Positions 46,020 through 57,654 are shown, numbered from the stretch's first letter. The stretch is DNA of 64,000 nt from Nageia nagi (GCA_050084985.1 JBITNC010000001.1:175460001-175524000); one strand, 5' to 3'. A program made the numbers and translations. The notes: generated by a model not told the origin, from the letters alone.

Positions 46020-46860
46020 CTTGAGGAACCTTTAAAAAATGAGTTGATCTAATCTTTTCATGATTATTTTGAATTATTTGCATGGTCATATAAAGATATG
46101 CCTAGATTAGATGAAAATTTTATGGTACATAACTTGGTTATTGAGAAAGGAGTAGTTCCTATAAAGCAAAAATTGATAAAAATACCTTTTGAGGTTTCTT
46201 TACTAGTCAAGAAGGAAATTGAGAAACTATTGGAAGTTGGCTTCATTAGGCCCATTGATTATTCAAAATGGATGGCCAATGTAGTCCTAATGAAAAAGCC
46301 TATAGGTGCAATTAGAGTATGTACTAATTTTAGAGATCTCAATAAAGTATTTCCAAAAGATGATTTCCCACTACCCAACATAGATATGATCATTGATAGT
46401 TTGGTAGGTTATAAGATGTTATCATTTATGGATAGATTGTCAGGATATAATCAAATCAACATCAAGGAGAGTGATCAGCATAAAATAGCCTTTAAAACTC
46501 CTTAGGGAAACTTTTGCTACAAATTAATGCCATTTGGTCTTAAGAATGCAGGGGCCACATATCAAAAAGCAATGACAAACATGTTCCATGACTTCATTCA
46601 TAAAATAGTAGAGGTCTATGTAGATGATATCTTGATTAAATCAAAGAATAAATAAGATCATGTCAAGAATGTAAAAATAGTATTTGAAAGGGTGAAGTAG
46701 TACAAGTTAATAATCAAGCCTAAAAAATGTGTATTTGAGGTATCATCAAGAAAACTATTAGGGCACATTATTTCTAGGAGGGGGGTTGAGGTAGATCCAA
46801 AGAAGATTAAGACCATCATAGAAATGTCTCCTCCTATGAATCTCAATAAATTGAGAATCC
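46020..46860 (+). pseudogene. Reverse transcriptase of element D
   Basis: The open frame 46098-46505 gives PIKQKLIKIPFEV, IRPIDYSKWMANVV, DFPLPNIDM and LSFMDRLSGYNQI. After a TAG at 46504 it continues LMPFGLKNAGATYQ and VEVYVDDILIKSK, so the YVDD site is intact. The thumb region has further stops (KKCVFEVSSRKLLG). Confidence 0.92.
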
Positions 46861-46949
46861 TATAAGGTAAGATTCAAGTTGTTATAAGATTCATTTGTTA
46901 ATTAATAGATAAGATAGCTCCTATGTGTCATTTCCTTAAGAAATAAGTT

Positions 46950-47390
46950 GAGTTTAAATGGATGTTAAGTGTCTAGAAGCATTTGATAGAATAAAAGAGT
47001 ATTTACTACATCCATCAGTATTAGCTCCATATAGGCATGGAGAACCTCTTTGGCTCTATGTATTAGCTATGGAACATGCATTTGGGGTAATATTGGTAAA
47101 GAAGGAAGAAGATGGTAAAGAAAGAGTAGCCTATTTTATTAGTAGAATATTGAAAGAATATAAAGCTAGGTACACACCCATTGAAAAGTTATGTCAATGT
47201 ATAGTGTTTACTACTAAGAGGTTGAGGCATTATATGATCAATAGCATAACACATGTGCTTACTAAGGTAGACCCATTAATATATCAAATGTCAAAACCAT
47301 GCCTCAATGGAAGGCTAGCAAAATGGGCAATGCTACTTCAAGAGTTTGATCTCAAGTTTGTGAAACAAAAATTAGTTAAAGGGTAAGTAG
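46950..47390 (+). pseudogene. Ordinary RNase H of element D, catalytic Asp missing
   Basis: 142 open codons contain LWLYVLAMEHAFG where Asp is expected, then YFISRILKEYKARYTPIEKL, FTTKRLRHYM and LLQEFDLKFVKQKLVKG. It is otherwise well preserved. The lost Asp is shared with A and C, so it probably predates these copies. Confidence 0.88.
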
Positions 47391-47559
47391 TTGCAGATTT
47401 TGTTGTGGAGTTTCCAATAAAAGATAGTATAGAACTCAAAGAAGAATTTCAAGATGAATGTTCTTTGGTAAAAATCATAGAGCATATAAAAGAGGATCAC
47501 CTATGACCTTATTTTGAATATAACAAGATCATCAATGTTCCTTTTTTAGAGGTTTCAAA

Positions 47560-48032
47560 ACTCTAGAAAATGTATTTTGATGGATCATAGTGTATGCAAG
47601 GGTTAGGAATAGGAATAGCAATGATATCACCTTAGAATGATATTATTATTATGTCATACAAACTATAATTTGAATGTACTACTAATATGGTATAATACAT
47701 TAGGATTAAAAGTAGCTATAGAGATTAGTGTTATGCATTTGCATATTTATAGGGATTCACAACTGATAGTGAATCAAGTCAATGAGATATACAACACCAA
47801 GGATGAGAAACTTATTCCATATAAAGTCCTTGTTGCAAAACTCCTTTCCTTCTTTGAAGAGAATCAATTAGAAAACATTCCAAGTAACAATAATAGGTTG
47901 GTAGATGCAATGGCAAGTGCAACTTCACTTATACCAATTAAGATAGAAAATAGGGAGACTACTTTCACTATCAAGAACTTGGGAACTCCATCAATTACTA
48001 AGGAGGACTTGAAAATGGTTTGTATTGCTTAA
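47560..48032 (+). pseudogene. Second RNase H (aRNH) of element D
   Basis: It begins KMYFDGS, followed by a stop, GIGIAMISP and FECTTNMV, which has lost the Glu-bearing EYEAL to a stop and frameshift. The frame 47637-48032 keeps IYRDSQLIVNQVNE and NRLVDAMASATSLIP. Disabled. Confidence 0.82.
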
Positions 48033-48119
48033 AAGGTTTGTTATGAGGTAAGTCCTTAGTACCAACACATATTCAAATATTTGAGGGACAACTTTATTGA
48101 TGCCACACTCAATAAGAGA

Positions 48120-49315
48120 GAATAGATTAGAATGAAAAGGCTTACTATAAAATATGTCATTATTAGTGATATACTTCATAAAAGATCATTTAATGGTATT
48201 CTTTTGAGATTTCTTCATGATGAGGAGATTGGAATAGCATTAGAGCATGTTCATGGGGGGTATGTGGAGGTCATTTCAATGTGAGATCAATTTATGGCAA
48301 GTTGATTAGGATGAGTTATTGGTGGATCATCATGGAGCATGATTGTTATAAGCATGTCAAGAATTTTGAGCAATGGCAAAAGCATGCACACTTAGAATTA
48401 ACACCTACTCAAGAGTTTATCTATGTCACATCACCATGGGCTTTCTTAATGTGGGCTTTGGATTTCATGGGTGTTATCAATCCTCCATCTAGTGAGGGGC
48501 ACAAGTTTATCTTGGTTGCCACCAAATACTAAACCAAATGGGTTGAGGCAATTCCTTTGAAAATAGCTATACAAAAACATGTTATCAATTTCATAAAAGA
48601 ATATATCATTTGTAGATTTGGCATACATCAATGTTTAATCATGGAAAATGGTGTGAATTTTATAGGAAAAGATATCAAATAATTTTGTAAAAAGTTGAAG
48701 GTTGAACAGAGATTCTCTTCACGTTACTATCCCTAAGAAAATGGACAAGCTAAAGCAACAAATAAAATAATCAAGAAGATATTAGCAAAAAATATCGAAA
48801 ATAATGGTGGGGATTAGCATGATAAATTACCATATGCTCTATGGGAATATATAGCAAGTGAAAGAATAGCAACAGGTGCTACTCCATACTCTCTTGTGTA
48901 TGGTGATGAAGTAGTCATTCCTCTTGAAATTAAGATCCCTTCTTTGAAAATTGCACTCAAAGATATCATGAAGGAACCACAACAATGGGAAGCAAGGTTA
49001 AATCAACTAGAGGAATTAGATAAGAAAATAATTAATGCATTAGAGCATCTTAGAACATATCAATAAAGAATAAAGAGGGCCTATCAAAAGAAAATGTTGC
49101 CCAAAGCATTTGATGTTGGGGATATGGTTCTCTAAGAGAACATTTCTAACACTACAAAAAGGGATGAACTTAAAGAAAATTTTGAGCCAAAAAGGGTTGG
49201 CCCATACATCATTATAGATATCTTCTATAGAGGTGCATATAGATTGTCTACATTGGATGGGGAGGTTCTAAAAAATCCCATCAATTCTAGGCATCTAAAG
49301 AAGTATTACATTTAG
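48120..49315 (+). pseudogene. int: Integrase of element D, two catalytic residues altered
   Basis: The zinc region is weak (HVHGGYVEV). The core reads MWALDFMGVINPP (first Asp kept), LIMENGVNFIGKD (Glu for the second Asp) and ENGQAKATNK (Lys for the catalytic Glu). The C-terminal part reads GATPYSLVYGDEVVIP, PKRVGPYIIIDIFYRGAYRL and HLKKYYI, with its stop at 49313-49315. It cannot be active. Confidence 0.9.
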
Positions 49316-50145
49316 GTGACCTATGAGTCGCCCCATGCATCTATTTTTATAAAAATGTTACTATAGGAATAAGCATGTGAAAAGATATCATGAATTCAAA
49401 ATATAGAATCATTTCAATGTCACAAGAGGAGCACCAACACTCCAAGTTTAATAGGAAAGGATGTCCTATGGTTCTATTTTACAATCAAAAATAGAAAAAA
49501 TAAAAATTATCAGATACCCCTTGGTGCGAGGTTTTAGCTTCTAGATTGTAAATTTGCATGCCTCATGGTGAAGTCTCAACTCCCATATAATCATTCTAGT
49601 TTCATGGCCCTTGGTAGATTCTCAGCTCCACTCCTCATTGCAATATGCCTCTTGGTACAAAGTTTTAGCTCTCATACTTATTGTAATATGCCTCTTGGCA
49701 AAGTCTTAGCTCCTAATTTTATCATTATGTCTGTTAATAGGAAGTCTAATTTTCATAAGATTAATGGACAAAACCATTAGTTACATGAGATGGTTGTACT
49801 CCACATATCAAAAATATGGGTGATTATCATCGATGACCTCTTGGTAGATGGCTATGGACCCTAGAACTCTTTATTTTGCAAGTCATCATTAGAGCACATG
49901 GAGCACATTAATATCAACTAGGGGCAACATGGTGAATATCATATGAGGGGTTTTTCTTAAACTTGTATCTTTTTTCAATATGATTGCTCATCTTTCTTAT
50001 ATCTCTATCATAGTTTAGTATCAAAATAGACTGATTAGTGTTGGTATTATGCTTGTCAATACATATCAATATTTGATTGCTATGACATCTTGGTTGTAAT
50101 TTGAAAGAAAAATATCAATGCACCTAGTGATTTTCCATTTCTCAT
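49316..50145 (+). repeat. 3' non-coding region of element D with degenerate tandem repeat
   Basis: Between 49515 and 49745 a 40-55 bp unit recurs, each with ATGCCTCTTGG or CCCTTGGT followed by AAGTTTTAGCT-like text. Unit lengths vary. The open frame 49565-49780 only follows these repeats. I see no protein-coding signal elsewhere in the stretch. Confidence 0.65.
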
Positions 50146-50160
50146 ACAAAGTGGGGCATA
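50146..50160 (+). other. Polypurine tract of element D
   Basis: ACAAAGTGGGGCATA directly precedes TGTTATCACA, the start of the 3' LTR. Confidence 0.8.
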
Positions 50161-50937
50161 TGTTATCACATAAAATTAATTTACACATTTAATTAATACA
50201 TTAGGAAATATGTACCCACATTTATACACACCTAGTTCAAGAATATTAATGTTATCTTGGATATAGTCAATATATATCATCGACTTACTATATTCTTGTC
50301 TATGTAAGTACACATCGACCTAAAGAAATAGGTCATATTATTATCTATATAAATAGAGATCTAATAGTAAGTCCACATCAAGGAGATACATGATCCCATA
50401 TCTAGTCTTGATGATGGTAGTCTTTTAGGTGTCTTTTAACACCCACCATTCAAGGTTGGCTTTGTGTACTTCCTTATGCAAGCATCCTGATGATTGTTAG
50501 CTTATTTGAGTATCAAACTACCATCATAAAGAGTCTATGTGGAGGCATATAGTTAGCTTTAAATATACTACAATCTAATGAAGATCATTGGCACTCCTCT
50601 GTAGATGAAATAGACCACCAACACTCCTTTTGAGCATGAAATAGATTGCTTGTAGCCCTCTCTTTGGATCACCTTGCTCCATGACTCTAGGTGTAGACAA
50701 CTTTAGTTATTTAGGCTTTATCACTATATTCCATTCATTGATATCAAGTACATTCCATGAGGTAAGCATACAAACTCAATCTTATTTGGTTATGTCATTT
50801 CAATTCTAGTTATTCATTATCTTCTAAATTAGCTTTTCTTATTATAAATTACTATACGTTAGCTCAGAATTTAGAAATATCCTTTGGGACTATAGGTATT
50901 AATTTATTTGAATTCTTGAATTATTTATTTGTAAACA
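50161..50937 (+). repeat. 3' LTR of element D
   Basis: 777 bases with intact TG and CA ends, colinear with 42589-43394 but one 30-bp unit shorter. It is followed by CTACC, the right copy of the target duplication. Confidence 0.92.
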
Positions 50938-50942
50938 CTACC

Positions 50943-51440
50943 CTTTTATAGACTTTTATTTTACTAAATTTATATCAAACTCATGTAATAACATTAGCCA
51001 TTTTTCTACCCTACCTAATAAGTGTTGCTTTGCCAAAAGATATTTCAATGGATTGGTAAGGCTAACAACAAATGTAGCACAATATAATAGATAATGTCTC
51101 AATTTTTTAGTAGCAAATACAATACCATAGCATAGTTTTTCCATTGGTGTATACCTAGGCTTCATAATCAATAAGAGTTTTGCTAAGGTAATAAATGGCT
51201 CTTTCTTTATTCTCTTCATCCTTTTGGCACAACATTTCCCCTAAGGAATATAATATAGCTAAGATATATAAATAAATAGGTTTTATAAAATTAATAGGCA
51301 CCTGGATAAGAGAATTGAGAAAATAGTGTTTGATATCCTCAAAATTATTTTGGTATTTATAATCCCATACAAATTTAACATTCTTTTTCAATAAATGTGT
51401 GAAAGGTTTGCACTTATCTCCAAGTTGGAAAATGAACCTT
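50943..51440 (-). pseudogene. Ordinary RNase H of element C, catalytic Asp missing
   Basis: Frames 51155-51391 and 50956-51219 overlap through a frameshift. They read IYLYILAILYSLG (no Asp), AIYYLSKTLIDYEA, RYTPMEKLCYGIVFATKKL and LLHEFDINLVK. The domain ends at the insertion point of element D. Confidence 0.87.
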
Positions 51441-51444
51441 CTTA

Positions 51445-52210
51445 CTAAATCAATCTTTCCTTGGAGGGAGGCATGCTAATGATGGCTTTCACTTTTTTGG
51501 GATCTATTCCAATTCCTCTTTTAGATACCATGAAAGCAAGCAACTTTTTAGAAGTAACACCAAAAGCACATTTTTGACATTTAAGTCTAAGTTTGTACCA
51601 TTTCAAAATTTGAAAGACTTGCTCAAGCATCTCTAAATGGTCTTGACTTTGTTTTTATTTCACCAATATATTGTCAACATATACCTCAACTGATTTATGG
51701 GTGTGCTCATGAAACATTAAAACCATAGCCCTTTAGTAAGTAGTACCTGCATTACTTAATCCAAAAGGCATAACCTTCCAACAAAAATTTCTCCATGGAG
51801 TGGCAAAATCAGTATTATGTTGGTCAGCTAGATTGATTAATATTTGATTATAACAAAAAAAACCATCCATGACAAACAATGTATCATGACTAGCTATACT
51901 ATCCATAATCATATCAATATTGGGCAATGGGAAATCATCTTTAGGATAAGCATTATTAATATCTCTAAAGTCAATACAAACCCTTATTTTCCTAGTTGGA
52001 TTTGTGATAAGAACAAAGTTAGCCATACATTTAGGATAATAAATTGGTCTAAAAAATCTAGCATTTAAATACTTTTCTATTTCTTTCTTGACTAACAAAG
52101 CTTTTGAAGGATGCATTTTTCTTGGTTTTTGCTTTATTGGCTTAGTGCCCTTTTTAAGTGTGCTAAACTATGCATAACAAATTAAGGATCTAAACTAGGC
52201 ATCTCATTGT
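51445..52210 (-). pseudogene. Reverse transcriptase of element C
   Basis: The frame 51733-52116 contains MHPSKALLVKKEIEKYL, IRVCIDFRDINNAYPKDD, LFVMDGFFCYNQI and KVMPFGLSNAGTTY. The frame 51445-51630 holds KCAFGVTSKKLLAF. The stretch that should carry YVDD reads VYVDNILVK-like (near 51680), with the second Asp apparently changed to Asn. Confidence 0.88.
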
Positions 52211-53320
52211 AAGGCCAAGCAAAAATTTTATGATGCTCAATGAATTTATTTTTGTACTTTTTATATTGTGGTTTAGGGAGGGCTTCTATAATTTGAACCA
52301 ATATTTGCTTATCAATAGTCCCAATATTGACATTCACCAATTCTTCAATTGAAAAGGTAAGCTCATCTTTCTTTTGCAATAGAGAGGGAAATTCCTTTAA
52401 TCCTTGTATGTCATCTATAGTATTATTCTTTGAATAAACCTGAAACACTTCATTAAAATTCACCTCTTGATCAAAATATGCATATTCATTAAGAACATAA
52501 CTAACTTACCTCTTTTAATTAGACTTAGGGAATTCAAAATGGGCTCCTAGGTATTCTAAAATATCATTATTAGTACTTAAGTAATCAAATTCTAAAGGGA
52601 TAGTATCATCAATCCACAAGTCTATATAAATTTCATCAAATAATTCAATCAAATTGCATTCCTTCATAAACTTATTAGGTCCCAATGTTTGTTTAATATT
52701 GTTATCACTTCCCAATCCATTTTTATTCAATTATGTTTTTGAATTATCAAGAAATGAAGGCATCCCTTACTCATACTTTCCTAATCCTATCCCTTTGTAC
52801 TTGAAATTTTTAATTATATATTTATGAACGAAAAGATATGGAAAGAGTTTACCCATTTCAGTAGTCATTTGGTATTCTATTGATTTTTCAGGACTTGGCA
52901 ATAAAAATGTTGTGAAGTAAGATCCTTCCCCATATCCACTATTTTCACACTATTGATGGCCTTCTAGAAGGAATTCATGCTACTAATGACCCTTTATAGA
53001 TATAATTTTGGACCTTCCCAAATCTTTAACACACATAAATAAATCCACATTCTCAATTCTATATGTACCCATTCTAATTTCAATAATTTGAGTATATTTT
53101 TCTATGTTTTCCCCTAATACACTTTATTCCAAGTGCTTAATCTCATATCTTAGTTAAGTCATTGTAAATTTCTCAAAATCTATTGCATTATAGAAAGCAT
53201 ATGGCTTTGGATCACCAAGAATTTTATAGACCTCACCCTAAAATTCAAACTTTAATTTTCCATGTACTATACATGGGATTGCATCCATATCATGACACTA
53301 AGGTCTTCCCAATAACAAAT
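52182..53320 (-). pseudogene. Protease end and linker of element C, cut by element E
   Basis: Next to the break the minus strand reads LLGRPW, then DAIPCIVHGKLKFEF, the end of the protease domain. Linker frames follow (52515-52730, 52182-52463), with GIGLGKYE resembling the Gly-rich linker of A, and HKIFAWPYNEMPSLDP leading into RT. The upstream half of protease and gag are missing because the LTR of E begins at 53321. Confidence 0.8.
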
Positions 53321-54162
53321 TGTAGACACCTAAAAATGTCCCCTTGTTAACTAGTAAACATTTGAATAATCATAAATGTTTATAAAAGCCTCAAACAAGC
53401 TTGAAAACTCTATTATTGGATATCTCTCATTGAGTACATGCAAAATAAGTGGTCACATGACCCCTTTTCGATATAAATCGACTATTTGGCGATCGTTTTA
53501 ATATTGTTATAAAATTGTTAACCAGTCGCTGGCGACCCAAAACAAACACCAACATTTTGAGCCAGTCGCCAGCATCCAAATTCCAATCGTCGATGACTCT
53601 ATAATAGCTGAATAGAAGCTAAAATAGCAAGAGAAAGTTGAAATGTTTCAACTTTCCAAGATGAGCTAAAATAGTTACGACCTACGGTGGTTGTTCACTT
53701 CCTCTTACCAGCCTTTTGAACATCTCACCCAAAATCTATAAATACAAGCTAATACAAAGCAAATGAGAGAGGATCTTGACCCATTTTTGAAGTAGGGTAA
53801 TGCTGCCAAAATCTTATGAGCTTATATCTTTTATTGTTTTATACTAGCTTCAATTTAATATATGTCATACATAGATGCTTTGATGTTATTATCTTTTGCA
53901 TGTGTGTAGGATTTACAGGTTGTTCATAGCAAGGAGAGAAGCAAGCAAATCAAAAACAATGGAGATCTAATACTCTTATTTTGGCAAATGGCATTTGTAA
54001 AAAAGTCCCTTCTAAGGGAAAATTGTAGTTTGAGTTGAAAATCAATATCTATTTACAATTACAACATTTTTACCTATTTCATATAATTTGAGGTTCAGTG
54101 AAGATTGAAGAATAATTGTATTTCATGTTATTCTATATTCCAGCTCTATTTTCACTACAACA
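53321..54162 (+). repeat. 5' LTR of element E
   Basis: It begins TGTAGACACCTAAAAATG and ends ACTACAACA, 842 bases. It retains more CG dinucleotides (TCGCTGGCGACC, CAATCGTCGATGAC) than the surrounding elements, which suggests a younger copy. Confidence 0.82.
53736..53744 (+). promoter_or_regulatory. TATA box in LTR of element E
   Basis: CTATAAATA sits about 585 bases before the end of the LTR's unique portion, followed by purine-rich text near 53765 where transcription would start. It is a good match to the plant TATA consensus. Confidence 0.65.
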
Positions 54163-54165
54163 TTC

Positions 54166-54184
54166 TGGCATTAGAAGGAGGGCC
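54166..54184 (+). other. Primer-binding site of element E
   Basis: TGGCATTAGAAGGAGGGCC, three bases after the LTR. It differs by one base from the site of element A, so the two use the same tRNA primer. Confidence 0.8.
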
Positions 54185-56211
54185 CCTCCCAACAATTGCA
54201 AGATGTGGTGATAGTTGTATCTTTTCAATTTGATAATTTTTTGTCATATCTTGCATATTATCTTATGTTTGATTATTTGTTTGTATGATTTTTAGGTTCA
54301 ATCTTGTTGGTGAAAGGTCTTCTTAATTATCTGCTTCAATCATAAGGAGAAGGAGCGATTAGGAGGAGGTAGGCCATCTCCCCTCTTTAAATTTTGCATA
54401 TCAAAAGAAAACATGGTTTTATTTCTGGCTGAAAGCATGTACTATGTCATTACGCAATATGCTTATATTTTAAATGGCCAACAAATCTTCATAGAACATT
54501 CTCTATGTTTGATTTGTGAAATTGCACAAAATTTAAAGGTTGTCACAACTTCAAATGATTATGAGTGAGTCTTTAACACCCCAAGGCAATGAGAAGTAAT
54601 CCTTTTTTATCAGCCTTCATATCATGTAACACAGGAACTATGTTCAGAATTTAATCTGCATTCAACTTCCTCCATTTTGCTGCCAAATTAGCAAATAAAA
54701 AACTTGATTGAGCATTTGGATTTTTTGATTTTGCCTGATTCCACTAATCTTGAATAAACAACTTATATGCTGAAACTTGTGAAACCCTCCATTAGACCAT
54801 TAGACCCCTAGAAATTTTAGACCCTTCTTGTAAAGTCTCAATCAATAATAATCTAAAAAATTTTACAGCATCCTATCGCTAACTCTACATCGCCATATGA
54901 CACTCTTTTGCCACTATCATGGTTGGAATTCTACTATCTATATAAATCTTGGAGGTAACCCATTTCGAGAGAAGATCAGGATTTCTATGCCCAAGATCGA
55001 GTTCAAGTTGAGCTGCATCTCCTGATAAACCATCTACATAATTTTAACGAACACCCATCTTTTTTAGGAACTATGAACTGCAGGGTTACATCTGTATGCA
55101 CGTTTCCTATGATTCTGGCCATCAAATATAGATAAAATCCTGAGCTTTCACTAAATATATACTATATACATGAAAAGATGTTAATTTGATCTAGAGAGGA
55201 TGATGCTATTATTCTTTGGTTATCATAGTATTGACATGATGGGAAATGAATGGAATTAGCTGAACAAAATTAAGGTGGTGTCTTATTCCTATCATTCATT
55301 GTAAAGTGAGATCCATGTGCCTCAACGAAGAAGGAAATGATGAGAATCAAAGTATCTGGAAAAGACAGCAGATGCACTTGACAAAAGTAGTTTAGCCCTT
55401 GGGAATTATAGGCCAAATAAAATACGCTATTAAAAGTTGTAATGGGTCATTCATTTTTTTTTCCAATGAGCACTACATTTAAAATTGAAACAAAAGGAAA
55501 GCCACCATCAATTATATTTGTGTGTTCAAGAAAAAAATCTTTTAAGATGAATCATATTCATCAGAGAAAGCTATATTCTGAGGTTTTCAATTTGTATATT
55601 CCATAATTAATATTAAATAAATATAAAATAAATTAATATAAATACATAAATATATAATAAAGTATAGATGTTAAAATATAAAATATAAATACAAAATAAA
55701 ACATACGATTATTATATAAAAATTCAATACAAAGTATAAATATTAAAAATATAGAATATTAAAAATATAAAATAAAAAAAACAAATTTAAAATTAAAATT
55801 AATCTAAAATTAAAAATCATAACATTAAATATTAGGATTAAAATATTAAATTAGAGTATTAAGATATTAAATATAAAAATTTAAAATGAAAACATAAATA
55901 TAAAATATTAAAATAAAATTAATACAAAGTATAAAAATTCGAAATATTCTATATTACAATTAGAACTTACTTACCAAACCAAAACAAATTTGACAATTTT
56001 ATTATACAACTAGATAATATATATATATATATATAAATAAATATTTAATTGACGTGTTTCATTTATGGAATGATATAATAGGTCATACAAAGGAATAGGT
56101 TTAAAAGACGTTAAAAGTTGATTTTATTTAAGTTTTTTACTTTGAACCCCGTTTGTAACAAATAGAAACATAGGCATGTGTCAGTCATTCTAGATCCATA
56201 CAAATCTTGAA
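54185..56211 (+). other. Leader of element E
   Basis: No convincing ORF. 55600-55960 is almost pure A+T, with repeated ATATAAAATA and TATTAAA words, and 56016-56036 is a TA microsatellite. The first half (54300-55400) has normal composition but no recognisable similarity. Confidence 0.6.
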
Positions 56212-57654
56212 TTGTTGAGAATAATTAAAAGGCCTTTGAATTTTATCATTATGAGGTTTGTCTTTGTTGCACTTTTAAATTATGTTCCTTTTTCTATCAA
56301 AGTAAAACCAAAAATACAAAGACTATGGTCACATCTTGCCAAGTCAACCTTAGATACTTATTCTACTTCAAAGGTCATGAAGAATGATTTTTATATTGAC
56401 ATTGAAAAGCTTTTAGCATACTTAGCAGAAATAGAAAAATGTACCATACCTCTTCTTCAATCCTTAGAAAGCCTTGTTAGATCCCATGAAGAGCTAGAGT
56501 ATAGTTCTTCCATTCCTTCGCCCTCATCATGGGATGAGTTTGACATTGAAAATAATGAGCCCATCATAAAGATTGAAAACTCATTGACACATCTCATCAA
56601 ATTAAAATCTTGTTGTGCATCCCCTTTTGAGACTATCGAACCTAATGAATCCAATTTGCTAAGGGATGAATCAAGTATTAATGCCAAAGACCTTGATGCA
56701 ACATCCTATGCTAAATCATATGACCTCCTACAGTTAGATACCTTGATGTCTTCACCCCAACCTTGGGATGAATATGATATTAAAGAAGAGGAGTTTGACA
56801 TGAATCTTGAGGATTTTTTAGAACATTCCTCAGAATTGCAATTTCATTCTCCTCCCCTTCTAGAGGTTACAAGACCTTCTATTGATTCCCATGAATCTAA
56901 TGATATTCTTGAGTTCAAGGATGAAACTTGTTCACTCTCATCACAGGTAGAAATTGGAGAGCCTCACATAAGAATTAAAAAATCCATAGATTGTATTATT
57001 GAATCTCAAGAATTTCAATCACAAAGAAATGAAAAATATAAAAATAAAATTTCCAAAGCTAACACACATGAGCTTAGGAATGAACATCCATGTGGGGAAA
57101 CAACACATCATGATAATGATACAAAGTTTTATGAGGATGAATGTTGTTCGAACCCACTAAAAATACCTTCAAAATATCAAACTAGCTTGATGAAAAATTG
57201 GGAATGTGATAAAGAAGATAGCCCTACAACAAATAAATTACTTAGGAATATTTTCTGTGATGAAAAAGCTAAGAATATTTGGCAAAGGGAATCCCATAAA
57301 CAACAACAAGCATGTTCTTCTCATGATCAGCATGACAAAACCTTTAATGAGTTTGTCGACAAAATGAGACAAGAAGAGATGAGACAAAAGCATGATGTAA
57401 AAACCTATGCAAACCAAAAGAGTCAAGCTTGGGTGCAATTATCATCACCTCTTAATTACCAAGTATGGAGATATCAAGACTCTTACTCTAATCAACAAAG
57501 AGAATTGCCTCTTGAGAGCTTAGATTATCAACCTCAAAGCTTCTCTTCACAAGCTAGGATGACTAACCCTGCCTATCAAAAAACACCTCATAGGGCTAAG
57601 TCTTGTATGGAAGATTTTGATAGAATGACCTTGCATTCAGTAAGAACCTCGTAA
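56212..57654 (+). CDS. Leader ORF of element E, 480 codons, acidic, function unknown
   Basis: This is the longest open frame in the window and is uninterrupted. It lies between PBS and gag, the position of ORF1 in Ogre elements. Met1 is at 56212; Met14 (56251) is an alternative start before a hydrophobic stretch (FVFVALLNYVPF). A threefold degenerate repeat is visible: SWDEFDI near residue 106 and PWDEYDI near 184, each followed by an acidic helix, with a third related stretch (EIGEPHIRIKKSID) near 247. The C-terminal third is rich in Gln, Ser and charged residues. The single TAA at 57652 is followed in the same frame by gag, so the ORF may originally have been the N-terminal part of gag. The protein is not recognised. 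Confidence 0.65.
   Translation: MLRIIKRPLNFIIMRFVFVALLNYVPFSIKVKPKIQRLWSHLAKSTLDTYSTSKVMKNDFYIDIEKLLAYLAEIEKCTIPLLQSLESLVRSHEELEYSSSIPSPSSWDEFDIENNEPIIKIENSLTHLIKLKSCCASPFETIEPNESNLLRDESSINAKDLDATSYAKSYDLLQLDTLMSSPQPWDEYDIKEEEFDMNLEDFLEHSSELQFHSPPLLEVTRPSIDSHESNDILEFKDETCSLSSQVEIGEPHIRIKKSIDCIIESQEFQSQRNEKYKNKISKANTHELRNEHPCGETTHHDNDTKFYEDECCSNPLKIPSKYQTSLMKNWECDKEDSPTTNKLLRNIFCDEKAKNIWQRESHKQQQACSSHDQHDKTFNEFVDKMRQEEMRQKHDVKTYANQKSQAWVQLSSPLNYQVWRYQDSYSNQQRELPLESLDYQPQSFSSQARMTNPAYQKTPHRAKSCMEDFDRMTLHSVRTS

Larger units (their letters stand above)
42589..50937 (+). mobile_element. Element D: complete but decayed Tat-like gypsy element
   Basis: It has LTRs at 42589-43394 and 50161-50937, PBS at 43399, a PPT before the 3' LTR, and gag, protease, RT, RNase H, second RNase H and integrase in order on the plus strand. 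Length is 8.35 kb. It inserted into element C within the codons joining RNase H to the second RNase H; the reading ...KSIKG continues with AITNLIAKF on the other side. Many stops are present, and the LTRs are clearly diverged. Confidence 0.93.
39132..53320 (-). mobile_element. Element C: Tat-like gypsy element, split by D and truncated by E
   Basis: Minus-strand pol continues across two gaps. Protease end and RT-RNase H lie at 50943-53320; the second RNase H and integrase lie at 40640-42583. The two parts join in one reading once element D (42589-50937) is removed. The protease is cut at 53320 by the LTR of element E, so gag and 5' LTR are beyond the window. The 3' LTR starts in sense at 39709, preceded by a purine tract. 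Confidence 0.85.

Noticed and set aside
56457-56687. 76-codon minus-strand ORF
   Set aside because: It is a shadow of the 480-codon leader ORF of element E.
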